Shown in pieces: positions 1 to 5,555 of a stretch of 6,742 bases of DNA. The notes under the pieces were generated by a model, which saw only the letters and a program-made list of their open reading frames with translations, was not told where the DNA came from and ran no database searches. The stretch's first letter is position 1. Each line of letters begins with the position of its first letter. This DNA comes from Bacteroidota bacterium (GTDB lineage Bacteria; Bacteroidota; Bacteroidia; B-17B0; Aurantibacillaceae): positions 1-6,742 of the forward strand of contig JANYGR010000099.1 of NCBI GenBank assembly GCA_025359355.1, read 5' to 3'. A program made the position numbers and the translations under genes.

Positions 1-1
1 G

Positions 2-331
2 ATGCCGATACTGGGGCAATCATTTTTATCTTATATACAGGGAAAAAGCAAAACCATTCATGATCCAAACTATGTATATGCATTGGAACATTATGGAGGC
101 TGTCTGTTGATAAAAGGCAACTGGAAGATTACAAATACAAGCGATCCCTTTAATGAAACCGCTTTTGAATTGTATAAAATTGATGAAGATTGGGGAGAAA
201 CAAAAGATCTTTCAAAGTCTCAGCCCAAAAAATTGAAAGAAATGATGAATGAGTGGAAAATATTTAAAAAGAAAGTGGGCATTATACCCCTGGATAAAGG
301 AGAAAGGATTCATCTTGATATTATAAGGTAA
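2..331 (+). CDS. Arylsulfatase-type sulfatase, C-terminal fragment (5' end outside window)
   Basis: The reading frame is open to the left edge and ends at TAA 329-331, so only the last ~109 residues are visible. They match the C-terminal subdomain of type I (arylsulfatase A-like) sulfatases. 'GQSFLSYIQGK' corresponds to the usual 'G.SL.P.L.G' stretch. 'ALEHYGGCLLIKGNWKI' corresponds to the 'WEH.G.RA.R.G.WKL' strand. 'FELYKIDEDWGETKDLSKSQP' is the near-universal 'WELYDL..DP.E..NLA...P' ending, followed by the helix 'KLKEMMNEWKIFKKKVGIIPL'. Such enzymes hydrolyse sulfate esters, often of polysaccharides, in the periplasm. The catalytic C/S-x-P-x-R formylglycine motif and the signal peptide would lie upstream, so activity, substrate and export cannot be judged here. 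The Met near base 2 is internal, not a start. Family assignment is fairly secure; substrate is unknown. Confidence 0.82.
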   Translation: MPILGQSFLSYIQGKSKTIHDPNYVYALEHYGGCLLIKGNWKITNTSDPFNETAFELYKIDEDWGETKDLSKSQPKKLKEMMNEWKIFKKKVGIIPLDKGERIHLDIIR

Positions 332-342
332 TTAGTATCACG

Positions 343-367
343 AACGCATCGGAAGGGGCCTTGCGTT
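343..367. repeat. Small GC-rich hairpin downstream of the sulfatase
   Basis: AACGCA (343-348) pairs with TGCGTT (362-367), and an inner GG/CC can extend the stem. It lies 11 bases after the sulfatase stop, inside a GC-richer patch (about 341-440) that contrasts with the AT-rich DNA on either side. There is no T-run, so it is not a classical intrinsic terminator. It could stabilise the sulfatase mRNA 3' end, or be part of a dispersed intergenic repeat. Which of these applies is inference. Confidence 0.4.
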
Positions 368-446
368 ATCGGCAACCCTATGACAACACCTCGCGACAAT
401 AAAACGATCCCGCTTCGCCAGAACAAATTGATCCGATCAAGTAAAT

Positions 447-482
447 CCACTTTAACCTTCTTAATAAAGTAATTAAAAGTGG
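447..482. repeat. Inverted repeat upstream of the katG control region
   Basis: CCACTTT (447-453) and AAAGTGG (476-482) are perfect 7-bp inverted arms around a 22-base AT-rich centre. The centre holds a second possible pairing, TTAAT (461-465) with ATTAA (472-476). It ends three bases before the OxyR-like site. It could be a late terminator hairpin for the sulfatase transcript or part of the katG regulatory region. No T-run follows, so the role is open. Confidence 0.35.
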
Positions 483-485
483 CTA

Positions 486-524
486 ATAGTTTTTATCTAT
501 GAGTTAATCAATTAAATAGATAAA
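486..524. promoter_or_regulatory. OxyR-like dyad nested in a 9-bp inverted repeat upstream of katG
   Basis: Seen directly: ATAG (486-489), seven bases, CTAT (497-500). The whole 15-mer fits the OxyR half-site pattern ATAGnTnnnAnCTAT, including the inner T (491) and A (495). Overlapping it, TTTATCTAT (492-500) and ATAGATAAA (516-524) are perfect 9-bp inverted arms separated by 15 bases. The published OxyR consensus has four ATAG/CTAT elements spaced seven bases apart. Here the next ATAG (516-519) lies 15 bases after the first dyad, so the full tetrad is absent or rearranged. The site is 82 bases before the katG start, and katG is a classic OxyR target, including in Bacteroidota, so peroxide-responsive control is a reasonable inference. 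A different dimeric regulator reading the 9-bp dyad is the alternative. Confidence 0.45.
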
Positions 525-555
525 CATGTTGGTTAATTCATTGATACATTCGCCA

Positions 556-570
556 TTATCTATCTGATAA
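556..570. promoter_or_regulatory. Short dyad TTATC-N5-GATAA just before katG
   Basis: TTATC (556-560) and GATAA (566-570) form a 15-base dyad that contains a third copy of the heptamer TATCTAT (557-563). That heptamer is also in the upstream inverted repeat. Its outer TTAT...ATAA loosely resembles Fur/PerR-type boxes, but the centre matches poorly. It lies 12 bases before the katG ATG, most likely in the 5' leader, where binding would repress or a small stem could affect translation. No clear TAnnTTTG promoter box was found in this gap. Confidence 0.25.
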
Positions 571-582
571 AACAACAACAAT

Positions 583-2802
583 ATGCATAACGAACAAAAT
601 CAGACAATGGCTCACATCAACCACGACGAAGCCAAGTGCCCGTTTCATGGAGGAGCCTTAAAACAAAGCGCAGGTAGTGGTACGAGAAACCGTGACTGGT
701 GGCCTAATCAATTAAAATTGAACATCCTTCGCCAAAACTCTTCTTTGTCCAATCCCATGGGTGAGACATTTAATTACGCTGAAGAGTTCAAAAGCCTCGA
801 TCTGGCTGCCTTGAAAAAAGACATTTTTGATCTTATGACCACATCGCAAGACTGGTGGCCCGCCGACTATGGCCACTATGGTCCATTCTTCATCCGTATG
901 GCCTGGCATAGTGCAGGTACTTACCGCATCTCTGACGGACGTGGTGGTGCAGGTTTTGGTACACAGCGTTTTGCACCACTCAACAGCTGGCCCGACAATG
1001 CAAATCTCGACAAGGCACGTTTGCTGCTCTGGCCAATTAAAAAGAAATACGGAAAGAAAATTTCCTGGGCAGATCTGATGATCCTTGCCGGTAACTGTGC
1101 CCTCGAATCTATGGGCTTCAAAACTTTTGGTTTTGCAGGTGGTCGAGAAGATATTTGGCACCCTGAAAAAGACGTGAATTGGGGAGTAGAAAAAGAATGG
1201 CTTGCCGCAACTAAAAACCGTTATGCAAATGATGCTGACCGTGAGTCTTTGGAAAACCCTTTAGCATCGGTTCAAATGGGGCTGATATACGTAAATCCTC
1301 AGGGCGTTGATGGAAAACCAGACCCGCTAAAAACAGCTCAAGACGTACGAATGACATTTAAACGCATGGCTATGAATGATGAAGAAACAGTAGCGTTAAC
1401 TGCCGGTGGACATACTGTAGGTAAGGCACATGGCAATGGTGACGCTTCTTTAATTGGAGAAAGCCCCGAAGGAGCAGTAATTCAAGAACAAGGTTTTGGT
1501 TGGCATAACCCTAAAGGAAAAGGAAACGCGGAAGATACTGTTACCAGTGGGCTGGAAGGGGCATGGACAACCAATCCAACAAAATGGGATAGTGGTTACT
1601 TTGATTTGCTTTTCAAATACGAATGGGAATTAAAAAAAAGTCCTGCAGGTGCATGGCAATGGGAACCTATAAACATTAAAGAAGAAGACAAAACCATTGA
1701 TGCCCATAATCCAAGCAAACGCCAAAATCCCATTATGACAGATGCCGACATGGCTATGAAAATGGATCCGTCCTATCGCATAATATCAGAGCGGTTTCAC
1801 AAAGACCCAGAATATTTTAATCAGGTATTTGCAAAAGCATGGTTCAAACTCACCCATCGCGACTTAGGTCCAAAGAGTCGTTACTTAGGTACCGATGTAC
1901 CCAAAGAAAATTTGCTTTGGCAAGATGTCATTCCAATGGTTGATTACACCTTGTCTGATACTGAAATTGAAGAATTAAAAGAAAGGCTATTGAATAGTGG
2001 TTTAACAAATACTGAACTTATCAATACAGCTTGGGATAGCGCAAGAACATTCAGACGTTCAGACTACAGAGGTGGTGCTAATGGTGGAAGAATTCGATTG
2101 GCTCCTCAAAAAGAGTGGATTGGCAACGAACCCGAAAGATTGAAGAAAGTATTAAATACCCTCGAGAAAATTCAAGCTGGTTTACCAAAAAAAATAAGCA
2201 TTGCAGATTTGATCATTTTAGGAGCAAGTGCAGCAATAGAAAAAGCTGCAAAGGAAGCTGGAGTATCTATTAAAGTTCCATTTAACGCCGGACGTGGTGA
2301 TGCAACAGCTGAAATGACAGATGCCGAATCGTTTGCCGTTTTAGAACCCATACATGATGGTTATAGAAATTGGTTGAAAAAAGACTACGCTGTAAACTCG
2401 GAAGAATTATTGTTAGAAAGATCTCAACTCATGGGACTGACAGCTCCAGAAATGACAGTTTTAATTGGTGGTATGCGTGTGTTAGGATCAAATTATGGAG
2501 AAAACAAACATGGGGTGTTTACAGACAGAGAAGGTGTGTTAAGCAATGACTTCTTTGTAAACCTTACAGATATGAAATACTCATGGAAGCCTGTAGCAGA
2601 TAACTTATACAACATCGTTGATAGAAAAACTGGAGTAACTAAATGGACGGCGACTCGTGTAGATTTAGTTTTTGGTTCAAACTCTATATTACGAGCCTAT
2701 TCAGAAGTTTATGCGCAAGACGATAACAAAGAAAAATTTGTGAAAGATTTTGTGAAAGCATGGGTAAAAGTAATGAATGCTGACCGTTTCGATTTGAAAT
2801 AA
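583..2802 (+). CDS. katG: Catalase-peroxidase KatG (complete, 739 aa)
   Basis: KatG is a bifunctional haem enzyme that breaks down hydrogen peroxide (catalase) and also has peroxidase activity. The length is normal for the family. The N-terminal haem domain has the distal triad Arg105-Trp108-His109 in 'IRMAWHSAG', the proximal haem ligand His277 in 'GGHTVGKAHG', and the partner Trp335 and Asp389. The KatG-specific Trp108-Tyr236-Met262 cross-link residues are present ('LIYVNPQG', 'KRMAMND'), as is the mobile Arg426 in 'HRDLGP'. From about residue 430 comes the family's second, haem-less duplicated domain. A 'KCPFHGG' segment near residue 18 is typical of the N-terminus. The ATG at 583 follows an A-rich stretch (AAAACAACAACAAT), as is usual in Bacteroidota; ATG at 607 is an alternative start. 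The gene appears monocistronic, with an OxyR-like site upstream and a hairpin downstream. The 5' third is clearly GC-richer than the rest. Confidence 0.98.
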   Translation: MHNEQNQTMAHINHDEAKCPFHGGALKQSAGSGTRNRDWWPNQLKLNILRQNSSLSNPMGETFNYAEEFKSLDLAALKKDIFDLMTTSQDWWPADYGHYGPFFIRMAWHSAGTYRISDGRGGAGFGTQRFAPLNSWPDNANLDKARLLLWPIKKKYGKKISWADLMILAGNCALESMGFKTFGFAGGREDIWHPEKDVNWGVEKEWLAATKNRYANDADRESLENPLASVQMGLIYVNPQGVDGKPDPLKTAQDVRMTFKRMAMNDEETVALTAGGHTVGKAHGNGDASLIGESPEGAVIQEQGFGWHNPKGKGNAEDTVTSGLEGAWTTNPTKWDSGYFDLLFKYEWELKKSPAGAWQWEPINIKEEDKTIDAHNPSKRQNPIMTDADMAMKMDPSYRIISERFHKDPEYFNQVFAKAWFKLTHRDLGPKSRYLGTDVPKENLLWQDVIPMVDYTLSDTEIEELKERLLNSGLTNTELINTAWDSARTFRRSDYRGGANGGRIRLAPQKEWIGNEPERLKKVLNTLEKIQAGLPKKISIADLIILGASAAIEKAAKEAGVSIKVPFNAGRGDATAEMTDAESFAVLEPIHDGYRNWLKKDYAVNSEELLLERSQLMGLTAPEMTVLIGGMRVLGSNYGENKHGVFTDREGVLSNDFFVNLTDMKYSWKPVADNLYNIVDRKTGVTKWTATRVDLVFGSNSILRAYSEVYAQDDNKEKFVKDFVKAWVKVMNADRFDLK

Positions 2803-2816
2803 ATATTGACTAACAT

Positions 2817-2866
2817 TAACACGCTATGCTGCTTTCGATAAGTATTGAAAGTAGTACAGCGTATTA
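2817..2866 (+). terminator. Long hairpin downstream of katG, probable terminator
   Basis: ACGCT (2821-2825) pairs with AGCGT (2858-2862). After one mismatch, TGCTGCTTTC (2827-2836) pairs with GAAAGTAGTA (2847-2856), with two G-T wobbles. The stem can continue inward (CGAT with ATTG, one further wobble) to a four-base loop, and outward as TAA/TTA. That gives roughly 19 bp beginning about 15 bases after the katG stop. The sequence after it is T-rich (TTATGTTTCTTTTATAT) without a clean U-run. Termination or 3'-end stabilisation of the katG mRNA is the likely role. Confidence 0.55.
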
Positions 2867-2872
2867 TGTTTC

Positions 2873-2931
2873 TTTTATATAATAACGTCTTAGCGAGGAA
2901 GCACAACGAAGCTATCTCAAATTATATAAAA
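2873..2931. repeat. 11-bp perfect inverted repeat enclosing a REP-like copy
   Basis: TTTTATATAAT (2873-2883) and ATTATATAAAA (2921-2931) are exact reverse complements. They bracket REP-like copy 1 almost exactly, with 2 bases spare on the left and 1 on the right. The transcript could fold into an AT-rich stem ending in an A-run or, in the other direction, a T-run. It may be a backup terminator working in both directions. It may instead be the terminal repeats of a small inserted element. Confidence 0.55.
2886..2919 (+). repeat. REP-like intergenic repeat, copy 1 (diverged)
   Basis: The 34 bases from CGTCTTAGCGAGG to CGAAGCTATCTCA resemble a repeat common between genes in many bacteria, of the general form CGTCATTGCGAGG...CGAAGCAATCTCA. 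This copy differs at the ends of both arms, yet the changes are partly compensating: TAGC (2891-2894) still pairs with GCTA (2911-2914). The resemblance to the wider family is from memory. The match to copy 2 in this window is seen directly. Confidence 0.55.
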
Positions 2932-2995
2932 AAAGGCTTAGTTTATAGTGAGTTTCTAATAAAGAAAAATCATGATAGCTATAATATACTAAATG

Positions 2996-3031
2996 TGAGA
3001 TTGCTTCACTCCTGCTTCGTTCGCAATGACG
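2996..3031 (-). repeat. REP-like intergenic repeat, copy 2 (opposite orientation)
   Basis: Read on the - strand, this 36-base unit begins CGTCATTGCGAACGAAGC and ends GTGAAGCAATCTCA, close to the remembered canonical form. Aligned with copy 1, it shares the CGTC start, the GCGA core and the GAAGC-ATCTCA end, with a 2-base length difference. ATTGC (3000-3004) and GCAAT (3023-3027) form its terminal dyad. The two copies face each other across 76 bases. Confidence 0.65.
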
Positions 3032-3096
3032 GAGCTTCTTAACTGGATCGAAGCCGACCTATTAAAATTTAGCGTAAAAAATAAGTTTATCCCGTT

Positions 3097-3119
3097 CGCG
3101 CGGACTTGTAGTCAGTGCG
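3097..3119. repeat. Compact GC-rich hairpin
   Basis: CGCGC (3097-3101) pairs with GTGCG (3115-3119, one G-T wobble). After one mismatch, GACT (3103-3106) pairs with AGTC (3110-3113) around a TGT loop. This gives nine pairs in 23 bases and is much GC-richer than its surroundings. It looks like a slightly decayed perfect palindrome, possibly a third small repeat type. Its right arm overlaps GCGCAT (3117-3122), which can pair instead with ATGCGC in the terminator that follows. Confidence 0.45.
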
Positions 3120-3129
3120 CATAAAAAGT

Positions 3130-3160
3130 AAAACCTTAGTTAATGCGCTACGGTTTTTTT
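3130..3160 (+). terminator. Rho-independent terminator upstream of the zinc-ribbon gene
   Basis: AAAACC (3130-3135) pairs with GGTTTT (3152-3157). After one T/C mismatch, TAG (3137-3139) pairs with CTA (3148-3150) around an 8-base loop. Seven T's run from 3154 to 3160. This is the best intrinsic terminator in the window, and the A-tract opposite the T-run could let it work on both strands. No gene ends just before it. It may stop read-through from katG before the promoter at about 3183, or end an unrecognised short transcript. Confidence 0.6.
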
Positions 3161-3176
3161 ATAACAGCTTTTTAAC

Positions 3177-3214
3177 AGCCTATATTTTTGACAATATTAA
3201 TAGTATTTTAGGCT
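3177..3214. promoter_or_regulatory. Bacteroidota-type promoter inside a 6-bp inverted repeat
   Basis: TATTTTTG (3183-3190) matches the Bacteroidota primary sigma factor -7 box TAnnTTTG exactly. That places the transcription start near 3195 and gives a leader of about 35 bases for the gene at 3230. No clear TTTG is seen at the expected -33 spacing, so the promoter may be weak or need an activator. AGCCTA (3177-3182) and TAGGCT (3209-3214) are exact inverted arms that bracket the -7 box and predicted start. This is an operator-like arrangement, and repression by a protein bound there is inference. Confidence 0.5.
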
Positions 3215-3229
3215 ATCTAAACGCAACCT

Positions 3230-4345
3230 ATGGCTAACGAATTTTCAGAAAAAACAGCTGATACAAACAATACTATTAAATGTAAAAATTGTGGTGGAAA
3301 TTTAAAATACTTACCTGGCACGCCTTACCTTAATTGTGAGTATTGTGGTACTAAAAATGAAATTGCTACTTCCGAAAAAATAGAAATAATTGAAAACGAC
3401 TACGAAAGTTTTTTAAACGAAAAAGCACACGCAGAAGATAAACAAGAAATTAGCACCGTCAAATGCGACAATTGCGGGGCTTCTACAACCCTTCAACCAA
3501 ATGTTACATCTTGTACATGCCCTTATTGCGATACACCTTTGGTTATCAAAAATGCCTCTACTTCAACCATCATTGCGCCGTCTTATTTACTGCCCTTTAA
3601 AATTGATCGTAAAAAAGCAACAACCGAATTCGTCAGTTGGGCTGATGGTCTTTGGTTTGCACCTAACAAATTAAAACAATATGCCGAGCAATCTGCAGAA
3701 AAATTAAATGGCATGTATATGCCTTACTGGACCTACGATTCCAATACTATTACTAATTACACTGGTATGCGTGGCATTTATTACTACGTTACCGAAACAT
3801 ATACTGATAGCGAAGGAAAAACACAAACACGCCAAGTACAGCGTACCAATTGGTTTCCAGCAAGTGGTACTATACAAAATGAATTTGATGATGTTTTAGT
3901 TGTGTCATCAAAATCTTTACCCGAAAATTTAGCCAACGAATTAGAACCTTGGGATTTACCAGAACTAGTCGCTTATATCGACGATTACCTTAGTGGTTTT
4001 ATTACTGAAAGCTATCAAGTCGATTTAAAATCTGGTTTTGATAAAGCAAAAATTAAAATGCAAAACGTAATTAAAAAAACAGTGATCAATGATATCGGTG
4101 GAGATGTGCAACAAATTACATCTATGGATTCAGAATACAACGATATCACGTTTAAACATATATTATTACCTGTTTGGCTTAGTTCATACCGTTATAACGA
4201 CAAGGTATATCGTTTTTTAATTAATGCACGAACTGGCGAAGTTCAGGGAGAAAGACCATACTCTGCTGTAAAAATTGCCATCTTAGTCGTAGTTGTATTA
4301 ACCGTAATTGGAACTATTCTTTACTTCGCATCAAAACAAAATTAA
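3230..4345 (+). CDS. Double zinc-ribbon, C-terminally membrane-anchored protein of unknown function (371 aa)
   Basis: There are two four-cysteine zinc ribbons at the N-terminus: Cys18/21 with Cys36/39, and Cys79/82 with Cys97/100 (Cys95 is an extra). They resemble TFIIB/RNA-polymerase-type ribbons. A charged linker separates them. The large middle part (about 110-340) has aromatic-rich motifs, 'LLPFKID' (120-126), 'MYMPYWTYD' (162-170) and 'LLPVWLSSYRY' (311-321), then 'NARTGEVQGERP'. A single hydrophobic helix (about 347-366) ends in SKQN, with no N-terminal signal peptide. A tail-anchored protein with its zinc ribbons in the cytoplasm is therefore likely. Similar proteins are often labelled 'zinc ribbon protein' or, misleadingly, PriA-like; no helicase motifs are present. 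The function is unknown to me. ATG 3230 has no Shine-Dalgarno but fits the predicted promoter. The next gene follows after 35 bases with no terminator, suggesting co-transcription. Confidence 0.85.
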   Translation: MANEFSEKTADTNNTIKCKNCGGNLKYLPGTPYLNCEYCGTKNEIATSEKIEIIENDYESFLNEKAHAEDKQEISTVKCDNCGASTTLQPNVTSCTCPYCDTPLVIKNASTSTIIAPSYLLPFKIDRKKATTEFVSWADGLWFAPNKLKQYAEQSAEKLNGMYMPYWTYDSNTITNYTGMRGIYYYVTETYTDSEGKTQTRQVQRTNWFPASGTIQNEFDDVLVVSSKSLPENLANELEPWDLPELVAYIDDYLSGFITESYQVDLKSGFDKAKIKMQNVIKKTVINDIGGDVQQITSMDSEYNDITFKHILLPVWLSSYRYNDKVYRFLINARTGEVQGERPYSAVKIAILVVVVLTVIGTILYFASKQN

Positions 4346-4380
4346 TAACACCTATTTATTTTTATTCTCTCGCACTCTCA

Positions 4381-5550
4381 ATGAACAACCTTTATGTATT
4401 AATCCTATCGTCTTTTTTAATTGTAAACTGTAATCAGTCAGAAAAGAAAACAGACGCTAACAAATTCTCTGCTCCCGAAAAGCCCGTTATTCACTCAAAA
4501 ATTGACTCTATTAAATACAAAGCAGAAATTTATAGAATTGATACGTTATTTCAAAAATTATACAACGCCAATCAATTTAATGGCAATGTCTTAATTGCAA
4601 AAAGTAATCATATCATTTATCAAAAATCATTTGGTTACCGTATCAAAGAAAAAAATCAGTTACTCAACGACACCACGTTATTTCAATTAGCCTCTGTATC
4701 TAAGGTAATAACAGGCATCGGTGTATTATTATTATACGAACAAGGTAAACTCAAACTCGATCAACCTGTTACGGATTTCCTTCCAGATTTTCCTTTTAAA
4801 ACTATTACAATTCGTCATTTATTATCACACCGTTCTGGTATCCCTAACTACGCTTATTTTTGTGATGTATTTTTGAAAGATCAAAATACCATTTTATCAA
4901 ATCAAGATGTATTAGATGTGATGGTTAAGAATGAGCCTAAATGCTATTTAAAACCCAATACACGTTTTAATTACAGTAATACAAATTATGCATTACTTGC
5001 TTTAATTATCGAAAAAATATCTAAACAAAGTTATTCTGATTTTTTAAAACAAGAATTATTTATCCCATTGGGAATGAAACATACTTATACGTACCATACC
5101 GTTGATATTTTTGAATGTAATTACTCACAAGGTTATACTCAATCATTCAAACAAGTCTGCCACGATAGATTTGACGGCGTATTAGGAGACAAAGGCATTT
5201 ATACAACCACTTACGATTTATTTTTATTGAGTACCGCTTTATACCAAAATAAACTTTTATCGCCTCAAACTCAACAATTAGCATACACACCCCACAGCCC
5301 CGAAAAAAAGTTAAGTAATTATGGTTTAGGTTGGCGTATGAAGAACATGAATACACCAGATAAAGAAATATTTCATAATGGATGGTGGCATGGTTACCGT
5401 ACAGCCTTTCACCGTCGGTTAAGAGATAGTGTAACCATTGTAATATTGAGCAATCGTTTAAACAGTAGTGTGTATGCTACCTGGCGAGTATATGAAGCCA
5501 TTGACGGTCCATCAGCCATAAAAAACAAACATGAAGCAGATGAAGAATAA
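4381..5550 (+). CDS. Serine hydrolase of the beta-lactamase/DD-peptidase fold, probable lipoprotein (389 aa)
   Basis: This is a class C beta-lactamase-related (AmpC/EstB-like) serine hydrolase. Family members act as beta-lactamases, DD-peptidases, D-aminopeptidases or esterases. All three catalytic boxes are visible: Ser105-Val-Ser-Lys108 (SxxK), Tyr198-Ser-Asn200 (YxN), and His332-Asn-Gly334 in 'HNGWWHGYR', which takes the place of K/H-T/S-G. 'HLLSHRSGIPNY' (146-157) is a family hallmark. The N-terminus is hydrophobic and reaches 'FLIVNC', with Cys17 as likely lipid-attachment site. Asn at -1 is a weak lipobox, so ordinary secretion or no lipidation is possible. A polar linker to about residue 45 then precedes the enzyme domain. 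There is no Shine-Dalgarno, and the sequence before ATG 4381 is pyrimidine-rich. It probably shares a transcript with the zinc-ribbon gene. Whether it confers beta-lactam resistance cannot be told; most such homologues are not dedicated resistance enzymes. Confidence 0.88.
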   Translation: MNNLYVLILSSFLIVNCNQSEKKTDANKFSAPEKPVIHSKIDSIKYKAEIYRIDTLFQKLYNANQFNGNVLIAKSNHIIYQKSFGYRIKEKNQLLNDTTLFQLASVSKVITGIGVLLLYEQGKLKLDQPVTDFLPDFPFKTITIRHLLSHRSGIPNYAYFCDVFLKDQNTILSNQDVLDVMVKNEPKCYLKPNTRFNYSNTNYALLALIIEKISKQSYSDFLKQELFIPLGMKHTYTYHTVDIFECNYSQGYTQSFKQVCHDRFDGVLGDKGIYTTTYDLFLLSTALYQNKLLSPQTQQLAYTPHSPEKKLSNYGLGWRMKNMNTPDKEIFHNGWWHGYRTAFHRRLRDSVTIVILSNRLNSSVYATWRVYEAIDGPSAIKNKHEADEE

Positions 5551-5555
5551 TGTAT

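Larger units (their letters stand above)
2803..3229. other. 427-base gene-free, repeat-rich intergenic region
   Basis: No convincing coding sequence is present. A 65-codon open frame at 2845-3042 runs through repeat DNA and has no protein-like composition. In order, the region holds a probable katG terminator hairpin, an 11-bp inverted repeat enclosing one REP-like copy, an AT-rich spacer (2932-2995) with the palindrome ATAGCTAT (2975-2982), and a second REP-like copy in the opposite orientation. Then come an unassigned AT-rich stretch (about 3040-3096), a GC-rich hairpin, an intrinsic terminator, and the promoter for the downstream zinc-ribbon gene. These parts are listed separately. Confidence 0.7.

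Noticed and set aside
712..1161. 149-codon open frame on the - strand, and two shorter ones around it
   Set aside because: They lie entirely inside the catalytic domain of katG, whose protein is unmistakable. The long frame comes from the GC-richer composition of that part, and its translation resembles no protein family.
2873..3031. Possible CRISPR array or insertion sequence
   Set aside because: There are only two diverged repeats in opposite orientation, no regular spacers, and no transposase or cas gene. A REP-like pair explains the pattern better.
2845..3042. 65-codon open frame downstream of katG
   Set aside because: It begins inside the katG terminator hairpin and reads through both REP-like repeats. 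Its end ('HSCFVRNDGAS') is the translation of the repeat itself.
3040..3130. Possible tRNA or other structured RNA gene ahead of the terminator
   Set aside because: No cloverleaf, T-loop (GTTCRA) or anticodon arm can be drawn. Only the compact hairpin at 3097-3119 is supported.
5147..5356. 69-codon open frame on the - strand within the serine hydrolase gene
   Set aside because: It is a shadow of a well-supported coding sequence in which the catalytic residues are in the + frame.
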